From: Actinomycetes bacterium
Lineage (GTDB): Bacteria; Actinomycetota; Actinomycetes; Actinomycetales; Actinomycetaceae
Length of the DNA: 22,482 nucleotides
Direction of reading: 5' to 3'
Assembly: GCA_023387755.1 (NCBI GenBank)
Contig: JAEWHO010000034.1
Location: 1 to 22,482 of the forward strand
Shown here one piece after another: positions 1-6,360 of this stretch (the first letter of the stretch is position 1; each line of letters starts with the position of its first letter). The position numbers were made by a program, and so were the translations under genes. The notes under the pieces are model-generated. The model worked only from the letters and a program-made list of their open reading frames with translations, was not told the DNA's origin and ran no database searches.

Positions 1-56
1 GGGCTAGACCGTGCTGCGGCGGTGCAGACTGGGTAGACATGCCCCCAGCCTAGCTG

Positions 57-1004
57 TTAATAGGCGGTCACTGCGGCTGGATTCACACGGGTGGCGCTGG
101 CTACCCCCAAGATTCGGCTCGTGGAGGCCAGATCCGTATCCATCGTCGCCAGCAGCGCCTCCAGCGAGTTAAAGCTGGCCATAGGGCGGATATGTTCGGT
201 GAATTCCACCTCGACGGTTTCCCCGTAGAGGTTGAGGTCAGCCCGGCCGAGGACGTGGGCTTCCACGGTGCGCCGGTCGCCGTCAAAATGGGGGTTCGTT
301 CCCACCGAAATCGCGGCGGGCAAACGTTCATCGTGCCCGTCAACGCAACGGATCAGCCAACCGGCGTAGACGCCGTCGGCGGGCACCACCCCAACCCCTT
401 CAGCGTGCACATTGGCGGTGGGGAATCCTAATTCCCGGCCACGTTTGAGCCCGTGTTCGACGACGCCGCGCACCCGATGCGCTCGCCCCAGCACGTAGGC
501 GGCCATCTGCACGTCCCCGGCGAGGAGTGCTTCCCGCACCCAGGTGGAGGACCAACGTCGGCCGCTAACGGGATCGTGCAGATCGGAGACGATCAGCACA
601 TCAAAACCGAGCTCCTGGCCGAGTTCACGCAACGTCGTCGCATCACCGGCATTATTGGCACCGAAGCGGACGTCCTCCCCCTCCACTACGCAGCTGGCAC
701 CGTGGCGTTCGACCAGGTAACGGCGAACGAATTCGCGCGGAGATTGGGCAGCGAACTCCAGGGTGTATTCGATGACGTCCACCTCATCCACCCCACCGGC
801 ACGTAACAGGTCGATCCGCTGCGCCACAGTGGTGACCTCGGTGAGATAGGCGTCTGGGCGGTGTACCCGCACCGGATGGGGCTCGAAGGTCATGACGATC
901 AGGGGCCCACCCCGCCGGTCGGCTTCTTCCCGGGCCGTGGTTAGTACCGCCTGGTGGCCGCGGTGAAAGCCGTCAAACATGCCCAGTGATACGACCGCGC
1001 TCAC
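57..1004 (-). CDS. ribF: Bifunctional riboflavin kinase / FAD synthetase
   Basis: Makes FMN from riboflavin and then FAD from FMN in the cytosol. The 315-aa protein has both expected halves. The N-terminal adenylyltransferase shows G-x-FDG-x-H-x-GH at residues 8-17, FG....GD at 114-121 and SSTWVR at 152-157. The C-terminal riboflavin kinase shows FPTANV at 194-199, GVYAG at 211-215, SVGTNP at 233-238 and the family's catalytic Glu in RTVEAH (E248). The start is GTG and overlaps the truB stop as GTGA, so translation is probably coupled; the ribosome binding site is weak. Many homologues carry about 15 more residues before the FDG motif, so this copy is short at the N-terminus, but no in-frame start further upstream looks better. 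It is the last gene of the rbfA-truB-ribF block. Confidence 0.97.
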   Translation of the reverse strand: MSAVVSLGMFDGFHRGHQAVLTTAREEADRRGGPLIVMTFEPHPVRVHRPDAYLTEVTTVAQRIDLLRAGGVDEVDVIEYTLEFAAQSPREFVRRYLVERHGASCVVEGEDVRFGANNAGDATTLRELGQELGFDVLIVSDLHDPVSGRRWSSTWVREALLAGDVQMAAYVLGRAHRVRGVVEHGLKRGRELGFPTANVHAEGVGVVPADGVYAGWLIRCVDGHDERLPAAISVGTNPHFDGDRRTVEAHVLGRADLNLYGETVEVEFTEHIRPMASFNSLEALLATMDTDLASTSRILGVASATRVNPAAVTAY

Positions 1005-1888
1005 AGGCCCGCCTGTAACACTAGAATCGGGCGGGCGCGCCCTTCCTGCGGCGCGGTAATCGCGACGATATCCCCACCGTAAGCGGCCACTTCGAAGGGG
1101 GCAGCCTCTGAGCTGAGCGGAATGAAACGCCCGTAGCTGAGGTCTTTGGCTTCTGCTTCGCTGAGTTCACGCACCGGCATGACCCGGCCCATCACTGCCA
1201 ATGGATCAAGCAGCTGCGGCTCAGAAACGGTACTGGCTTCAGCGAGGGTGAAAGGGCCAACCTCGGTGCGCTCCAGCTGAGTCAAATGCCCACCTACCCC
1301 GAGTTTTTCCCCGAGATCGCGGGCGATGGCGCGTACGTAGGTGCCGGAGGAGACCCGCAAGTCCACATCAATATCGACGACGCCGTCTCCGCCCGCCCCC
1401 GTGGTCGGGCGGAGCGGTCCGAGGATATCCAGTGAACTGATCGTCACCGGTCGGGCCGGAAGGTCGACTTCTTCTCCGGCCCGCACGCGGTCGTAGGCCC
1501 GCTGACCGTCCACCTTGATCGCCGATACCGCAGTGGGGCGCTGCATAATCTCGCCACGGAACTCCCCGAGGGCAGCAGTAATCCCAGCGTCGGTAATGCG
1601 GAATGCGTCGGTTGCGGTGACTAGCTCGCCAGAGGCGTCGTCGGTGGTGCGGGACTCTCCCAACCGGATCGTGGCCCGGTAGCGTTTGTCCAGCCCTACC
1701 AGGTAAGTCAGCAGTCGCGTAGCTTTGCCTACCCCGGCAATGAGCAGGCCCGTGGCCATAGGATCCAGCGTGCCCGCATGCCCGATTTTGCGGGTGCCAA
1801 GCGTACGCCGCAGCTGCCCAACAACACTGTGGGAGGTGGGCCCGGATTCCTTATTGATCAGGACGAGCCCGCTGGACGCATCAGTCAC
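1001..1888 (-). CDS. truB: tRNA pseudouridine(55) synthase TruB
   Basis: Converts U55 in the T-loop of tRNAs to pseudouridine. I chose the GTG at 1888, giving 295 aa that begin VTDASSGLVLINK, matching the family's usual N-terminus (GLxxxxKPxGxTSH). The catalytic Asp lies in GHAGTLDPMATG, D42 from this start. An AG-rich ribosome binding site (GAGGACGAGG) lies just upstream, inside the rbfA 3' end. The open frame extends to an ATG at 1951, but that would add 21 residues unlike the family and overlap rbfA much more. It overlaps rbfA by 8 nt and ribF by 4 nt, which indicates one transcript. In many actinobacteria a DHH phosphoesterase gene sits between rbfA and truB; it is absent here. Confidence 0.96.
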   Translation of the reverse strand: MTDASSGLVLINKESGPTSHSVVGQLRRTLGTRKIGHAGTLDPMATGLLIAGVGKATRLLTYLVGLDKRYRATIRLGESRTTDDASGELVTATDAFRITDAGITAALGEFRGEIMQRPTAVSAIKVDGQRAYDRVRAGEEVDLPARPVTISSLDILGPLRPTTGAGGDGVVDIDVDLRVSSGTYVRAIARDLGEKLGVGGHLTQLERTEVGPFTLAEASTVSEPQLLDPLAVMGRVMPVRELSEAEAKDLSYGRFIPLSSEAAPFEVAAYGGDIVAITAPQEGRARPILVLQAGL

Positions 1889-2324
1889 GCTCGTCCTCGT
1901 CCTCGCTAGCGGACTTGCGATACGGGTCAGCCTCCCCAGCGTAGGAGGCATGGCGGGCCTGACGGGCTACTTCCGCATCGGCCTGAGCGGCGCGGCGCAG
2001 CGCTTCATCAATACTGGCTGCTGCTTGAGGTAGAGCGTCCGCAGTAAAGGTGATCGTGGGTGTCAGGCGAATACCGGTCCCCTTACCGACTTCGGAACGC
2101 ACTAGGCCACGGGCAGATTCCAAGGCCGCCTGAGTGTCCGCCAGCTGCTGGTCATCGCCCAGGACGGTGTAGAAAACGGTGGCATGCTGCAGGTCGCCCG
2201 TCACGCGCACATCGGTGACGGTGACGAAACCGAGGCGCGGGTCCTTCACCCGATTCTTAAGAGTTTGGGCAACAATAACCTTGATGCGCTGGGCAAGCCT
2301 GCGCGCGCGGAGTTGATCTGCCAT
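1881..2324 (-). CDS. rbfA: 30S ribosome-binding factor RbfA
   Basis: Late 30S maturation factor that binds near the 5' region of 16S rRNA. The 147-aa protein starts MADQLRARRLAQRIK and continues with the conserved KDPRLGFVTVTDVRVTGDL core typical of RbfA's KH-like fold; the C-terminus is a charged tail ending DEDERD. The ATG at 2324 is preferred over an upstream in-frame ATG at 2363, because the 13 extra residues do not resemble the family; a G-rich stretch (GGGGG) precedes 2324. It normally follows infB directly, but here three unrelated genes intervene, leaving 104 bp between the receiver gene and rbfA. That gap could carry its own promoter, though I see no convincing hexamers. Confidence 0.95.
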   Translation of the reverse strand: MADQLRARRLAQRIKVIVAQTLKNRVKDPRLGFVTVTDVRVTGDLQHATVFYTVLGDDQQLADTQAALESARGLVRSEVGKGTGIRLTPTITFTADALPQAAASIDEALRRAAQADAEVARQARHASYAGEADPYRKSASEDEDERD

Positions 2325-2428
2325 AACCCCCAGGGTAGAACACGCGGGCCCACTGACGCACATTTAGGTCCGGCGTCCACAGCCGCGTATCCGGCACTCA
2401 GGTACGCCCCAGTCCCGCATATGCGCGA

Positions 2429-2905
2429 CTACCGCCCGCGTATCGCTTCCATAGCGCGCACGCCGTCGATGATCCGCAGGTGTGGCAGTGGGTCGAGCCC
2501 CTCGGCGAGGACGTAGTCAGTGAGTTGATCACGCACCACGGCTTGGAGCCGTTCAGCGGCCCACGGTTTGGCAATGTAATGGTCCAGCCCAGCTTCATTG
2601 ACCGCTCGGATGGTGTCTTCTTGATCAGCCTGGCCGGTTACCAGGACAGTGCGGGCGCGTACCGCTCGTGGGTCATTTTGGATCGAGACAAGGAAATCTA
2701 CTCCCGTCTCCCCCGGGAGTCTGTGGTCAGCCAGGATGAGTGCCAGAGCGTCGCCGTCGTCGTCAATCTCCCCAATGACCGCGCGGGCGTCGGGCACATC
2801 CTCGGCGAACTCTAATCGCGCTACCCGGGCAACCTCGGCGAGGTCTCTCCCGAGCGCCGCACGTACCTCAGCTTCATCTTCGAGCACAATTATCGCGAGC
2901 CTCAT
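2429..2905 (-). CDS. Stand-alone response regulator receiver protein
   Basis: 158-aa CheY-like receiver with the complete active site: acidic pocket E9/D10, phospho-acceptor D60 (in LILADHRLPG), T90 (VLVTGQ) and K113 (YIAKPW). Only about 35 residues follow the last receiver element, so there is no DNA-binding, enzymatic or RNA-binding output domain. Its ATG overlaps the kinase stop codon as ATGA, with AAAGGA 7 nt upstream, so it is almost certainly translated with the kinase and is its likely phosphate acceptor. What it controls cannot be read from its sequence. It may act by protein contact (with the transporter, the kinase's own receiver-like domain or an unlinked factor) or serve as a phosphate sink. 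Family assignment is firm; target is unknown. Confidence 0.94.
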   Translation of the reverse strand: MRLAIIVLEDEAEVRAALGRDLAEVARVARLEFAEDVPDARAVIGEIDDDGDALALILADHRLPGETGVDFLVSIQNDPRAVRARTVLVTGQADQEDTIRAVNEAGLDHYIAKPWAAERLQAVVRDQLTDYVLAEGLDPLPHLRIIDGVRAMEAIRGR

Positions 2906-4806
2906 GAGGGGATCCTTTCACTGGGGGCTACCGGCACGATGGTGGTCACCCGGGTGCAGCCGGGACGGGAGTCGATCGTTATGGTGCCGTGGTGGTCGTG
3001 CACGATGTGGGAGGCCAGGCCTAGGCCCATGCCGAGGCCAAAACGCACCTGCCCTCCCTTGGTGGTGAAATGGGGCTGGAATACGCGGTCGAGGATCTCG
3101 GGTGGGATTCCCGGGCCGTTATCCTCAATCTGCACCCGCACCATTTCTCCCTGCATGGCAGTGGTGATGGTAATGGTGGGATTGGGGGTGCTGCTGAGCG
3201 CCTCGGCCGCGTTGACGATGACATTGGTCCATACCTGCCCGAGTTGGGAGGGGTAGCAGGCGAGCGGCGTAGTAGTGCCGTAGGCGCGGATCACGTCCAC
3301 CTCCCGCAGCCGGTGGGAGACGAGTTGGAGGGTGTCGTCCAGGGTTTCTTCGACGGCGACGACGACGCTCTGGTCCTCTGGCCGTGCATAGGCACGCAGG
3401 GAGGCGACCAGTGCGGTTACCCGCCGGGCGCTGACGTCTATCCCTCGGATTTGAGCGCCGATACGGCTGGCATGTTCGAACCGGCTGACTGCTTCTTCGC
3501 CGCCAGCGGCCAGCGCGTGGGCTTGCTGTTCGTCCTGCACGCCGGCGGTGACGAGCCGCCAGGCTAGGGCGGGGTCCATGGACTTTTCCAGGCGGCGGCG
3601 CAGTTGCCGTTCGGCAGCGGTGGAGCGGGGGGCGCGCGCCCGGCTGGCCTGTACGGTTTGCTCGATAATGCGCCCGTGTGGATGATCGGCGAGCAAAGCG
3701 GCCAGATCTTCTTCTAGGTGGCCGGCATGGGAGGTCATCGCAGCGATGGGGTTATTGAGTTCGTGGGCGATCCCGGCTGCCAATTCCCCCAGAGTGGCAA
3801 AGCGGGCCTGAGCAATAAGTTCCAGCCGGGCGGCTTCGAGGTCTGCTAAGGCTCGGGCCAGGCTGGAGCGTTCTTGTTCGAGCGCAATATTGAGATTATT
3901 ACGCTCCACCTGTAGCTGTTCGGCGCGTTGCAAACGGGAGGCGAGCCCACGGATAGCGACCGCCGCCAGCGCGGCCCCGACTTCAGGGTCGATGGTCAGG
4001 GCGCGGTCCAGCTGTTCCATGGACAGGTGGATCACCTCCACGTCAGTGGTGGTGGTCGCGGTGAAATAGGCTTTTTGGGAGCGCGAGAGGCTCAGCAGCC
4101 CCACGACTGGCCCGGTGGAAGCGTGGTGTAGGAGCAGGTCTTCGGCTTCGGTGTGGCGGGTGAGGGCCACCCGTCCGGAGAGGACGACGAAGACGCCGTC
4201 GACGTTACTGCCCTGGCGGGTTAGGCGTACCCCGGCGGGCAGGCGCAGGCGTGGGCGCGGTCCGAGTGCCCGTTCGATGGCCGCAATTAGTTCAGCTTCC
4301 ACCACGTGCGGGCTGGCTTCAATATCGCGCAGCAGCTCGCTGCTCGGCTGATCCTCATAGTCGGTGTGGAAGGCCGGGCTGACGCGCTGTACCTGTTCGC
4401 CTGTGCCGGAGTTGAGATCCAAACTGGGGGGTTGGTGGAGCCGGGCCCACCGCGAGATTTGGGAGCGCACGTGTTCGGCCAGGAACCCGTGAGTCAGGGG
4501 CACCGCCACGAAGGCGTCCACTAAACCCGCGTCCACTGCGTGGGCCACATCGCGGTGGTCACCGGCGGTGGTGATAAGGAGGACGCGCGCGCCCGCGAGC
4601 TGGGGCACACCTGCCAGCGAATTAATATGATCATCGGTGGGCTCGCCCACAATGCAGACCACGGGGACGGGTTTATCGGGCGTCAGGTTAACGGCAACGT
4701 CGGCGGCGTCGGAAAACGTCACAATGTCAGCTTCATTGAAGGCGTCGCTGAGTTCATCGTGGACGTCGCTAACGCCCGGCCCGTGACCAACTATGACGAT
4801 ATTCAT
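2902..4806 (-). CDS. Soluble histidine kinase with receiver-like and cNMP-binding domains
   Basis: 634-aa kinase with no membrane segment. Domains in order: a receiver-like alpha/beta domain (about 1-120) lacking the phospho-acceptor Asp (VVCIVGEPTDD where the Asp strand should end); a CRP/cNMP-binding beta-roll (about 175-275, core VDGVFVVLSGRVAL); a coiled coil (about 290-335); an H-box LGELAAGIAHELNNP with phospho-acceptor H348; and a HATPase with N-box VIVNAAEAL, DNGPGI (562-567), FTTK and GMGLGL. About 110 residues separate H348 from the second dimerisation helix (about 458-475), longer than in ordinary HisKA domains. The start is ATG with AGGAG 6 nt upstream, overlapping the transporter stop region. 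Inference: an intracellular signal, perhaps a nucleotide or a metabolite imported by the adjacent transporter, is sensed by the beta-roll and relayed to the overlapping receiver gene. Confidence 0.94.
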   Translation of the reverse strand: MNIVIVGHGPGVSDVHDELSDAFNEADIVTFSDAADVAVNLTPDKPVPVVCIVGEPTDDHINSLAGVPQLAGARVLLITTAGDHRDVAHAVDAGLVDAFVAVPLTHGFLAEHVRSQISRWARLHQPPSLDLNSGTGEQVQRVSPAFHTDYEDQPSSELLRDIEASPHVVEAELIAAIERALGPRPRLRLPAGVRLTRQGSNVDGVFVVLSGRVALTRHTEAEDLLLHHASTGPVVGLLSLSRSQKAYFTATTTTDVEVIHLSMEQLDRALTIDPEVGAALAAVAIRGLASRLQRAEQLQVERNNLNIALEQERSSLARALADLEAARLELIAQARFATLGELAAGIAHELNNPIAAMTSHAGHLEEDLAALLADHPHGRIIEQTVQASRARAPRSTAAERQLRRRLEKSMDPALAWRLVTAGVQDEQQAHALAAGGEEAVSRFEHASRIGAQIRGIDVSARRVTALVASLRAYARPEDQSVVVAVEETLDDTLQLVSHRLREVDVIRAYGTTTPLACYPSQLGQVWTNVIVNAAEALSSTPNPTITITTAMQGEMVRVQIEDNGPGIPPEILDRVFQPHFTTKGGQVRFGLGMGLGLASHIVHDHHGTITIDSRPGCTRVTTIVPVAPSERIPS

Positions 4807-4815
4807 TGTCGGCTC

Positions 4816-6231
4816 CTAGAGCAGCCCGGTCAGGTGCCAGGCCCACGGCATGACGAAGGCCAGCAGAAGGGCACCTACCACGCCGACGATCACGCCGATG
4901 AGGGCCATATATTTGGTGGGCACCTCCCCGGTCGCGTACGCGATGGCATTGGGCGGGGTGGAGATTGGCAGGGACATCCCCAGCGAACAGGCGAGCGCAA
5001 TAATGACGCCGATCTGCGCAATATCTACCGAGATTCCGCTGCCCAGACCCAAGGCGAGCGGGATAAGGAGGTTTGCGGCAGCGGAGTGGCTGATGACGTT
5101 ACTCATCCCCAGGCCCAACCCGGCCAGCACCACGATGAGCGCGATGGTGCTCATGGAGGTCCAATCCACGGAGCCGAGCAGCCACGTATCCAGCCCGGAG
5201 GCTCCCACCCCAATACCGAGTGCGATACCGCCGGAGACCAGCCACAGCACCGGCCATTGCAGCATTTTCAGGTCATCACCGGTCATCACCTGGGTGGCCA
5301 GCAGGATCGCCACCGGGATGAAACCGACAATATTTGAGTTGATTCCGTGCAGCGGTTCGGTCATCCATAGGGCGACTGTCAGTGCGGCAACGCCGTAGTA
5401 GATGTAGGCGGGGGTCGAGCGGTCAAAGTCGGAGCGCAGTGCGAGCTCAATATGGGTGCCGCTGGGGATGAAAAAAGTGACGAGTAGAACCCAGGCCAGG
5501 AAGAGTACCACCAGCATGAGTGGGACGGCCAGGATCATCCAGGTGAGGAAGGAAATGTGGATTCCGTGGGAGGCGAGCGCGCCCAGTGCGATGGCATTGG
5601 GTGGGGTGCCGACCGGGGTGCCCATACCGCCAATATTCGCAGCCACCGGGATGGAGAGGGCGAGCCCTGCCCGTGCTTTCGGGCTCTCCATCACCGTGAG
5701 GATAGGGATGACGACGGCAAACATGGTGGCAGTCGTAGCCGTATTCGACATGAACATTGACAGCACTGCCGTAATGGCCATCATCCCGAGGACCGTCATT
5801 CGGCCTGAGCCTTGGAAGGGCTTGAGCATGACGGCCGCCAGGTTGCGGTCCAGCCCGAATTTGGCAGCGCCGTCGGCGAGGAGGAACCCACCCAAAAACA
5901 GGATGATCACCGGATCGGCGAGGGCCGCGAAATAGGATTTGGCTGCCAGCGCGTTCTCCCCTACCGGGAGCAGGGCCGCATTGGAGATGAGCAGTACCTC
6001 CCCGAGGATCACCAGCACCGCGGTGGCAACCAGCGGGATCGCTTCGGTTACCCAAAAGACGATGGCAAGCAGGAAAATGGAGAGCATCCGCTCCCCTTCA
6101 GTTTCCAGGCCGGGAATATCAATCAGGAAGGGTATGAGGAAGGCGAGCACGCCGATGATAATGCCGGCGAGTTGGATCCGGCTGGGGCGCTCTAGACGGA
6201 AAGCAGGGCGAGGGTGCGCTGATGCAGGCAT
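4816..6231 (-). CDS. DASS/SLC13-family anion:cation symporter
   Basis: 471-aa polytopic membrane protein of the divalent anion:Na+ symporter family, whose members import C4-dicarboxylates, citrate, sulfate or phosphate. Diagnostic motifs are TEAIPL (62-67), SNTATTA (162-168), GTPPNAIALG (208-217), a second SN segment SNVISHSAA (377-385) and PISTPPNAIAYATG (422-435). These are the paired SNT/TPPN elements that bind substrate and cation in this fold. The second motif departs from the usual SNT, having Val at 379. Start choice: ATG at 6231 with GGAG 5 nt upstream; an upstream ATG at 6297 would add 22 hydrophilic residues without a binding site. The gene ends 9 nt before the histidine kinase, so it leads the transporter-kinase-receiver cassette. 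Substrate cannot be decided from sequence. Confidence 0.95.
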   Translation of the reverse strand: MPASAHPRPAFRLERPSRIQLAGIIIGVLAFLIPFLIDIPGLETEGERMLSIFLLAIVFWVTEAIPLVATAVLVILGEVLLISNAALLPVGENALAAKSYFAALADPVIILFLGGFLLADGAAKFGLDRNLAAVMLKPFQGSGRMTVLGMMAITAVLSMFMSNTATTATMFAVVIPILTVMESPKARAGLALSIPVAANIGGMGTPVGTPPNAIALGALASHGIHISFLTWMILAVPLMLVVLFLAWVLLVTFFIPSGTHIELALRSDFDRSTPAYIYYGVAALTVALWMTEPLHGINSNIVGFIPVAILLATQVMTGDDLKMLQWPVLWLVSGGIALGIGVGASGLDTWLLGSVDWTSMSTIALIVVLAGLGLGMSNVISHSAAANLLIPLALGLGSGISVDIAQIGVIIALACSLGMSLPISTPPNAIAYATGEVPTKYMALIGVIVGVVGALLLAFVMPWAWHLTGLL

Positions 6232-6254
6232 CAGATCTCCGGGGCAGTGTATCG

Positions 6255-6274
6255 GCCGGGCATCCTCACCCGGC
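6255..6274 (-). promoter_or_regulatory. Stem-loop in the transporter leader
   Basis: GCCGGG (6255-6260) and CCCGGC (6269-6274) form a 6-bp GC stem with an 8-nt loop, 23 nt upstream of the transporter ATG. If transcription starts near 6289, this is in the 5' UTR. It is short and GC-rich, so it may be chance. Confidence 0.3.
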
Positions 6275-6295
6275 TGGCAGCGAGGCCACTCCCCC

Positions 6296-6301
6296 ATTGT
6301 A
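6296..6301 (-). promoter_or_regulatory. Candidate -10 hexamer for the transporter cassette
   Basis: TACAAT on the minus strand, 65 nt upstream of the transporter ATG and just past the hairpin that follows infB. The expected -35 position falls inside that hairpin and has no good match, so this rests on the -10 alone. Confidence 0.3.
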
Positions 6302-6314
6302 CTGGCCTCATACG

Positions 6315-6352
6315 ACTTTCACCCCGGCTACCGCAGTAACCGGGGTGAAAGT
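6315..6352 (-). terminator. Strong hairpin after infB, probable terminator without U-tract
   Basis: ACTTTCACCCCGG (6315-6327) pairs perfectly with CCGGGGTGAAAGT (6340-6352). A further TAC/GTA pairing continues inside after one mismatch, leaving a 4-nt loop. It begins 8 nt after the infB stop codon. No T-run follows on either strand, so termination would be of the non-canonical kind reported in actinobacteria, or the hairpin may be an RNA processing or 3'-end stabilising structure. Its place between infB and the transporter fits a boundary between two transcription units. Confidence 0.62.
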
Positions 6353-6360
6353 GCGGGAGG

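Noticed and set aside
1..56. CTGGG/CCCAG pairing downstream of ribF as a terminator
   Set aside because: Five pairs with a long loop and no T-run; too weak, and the sequence beyond is outside the window.
2417..2426. CGCATATGCG palindrome between the receiver gene and rbfA
   Set aside because: Only 10 bp, no matching promoter elements nearby, and such short dyads are expected by chance.
4540..5337. Plus-strand frame of 265 codons opposite the transporter and kinase
   Set aside because: His/Gly/Asp-rich translation typical of antisense reading of a membrane protein; both minus-strand genes are certain.
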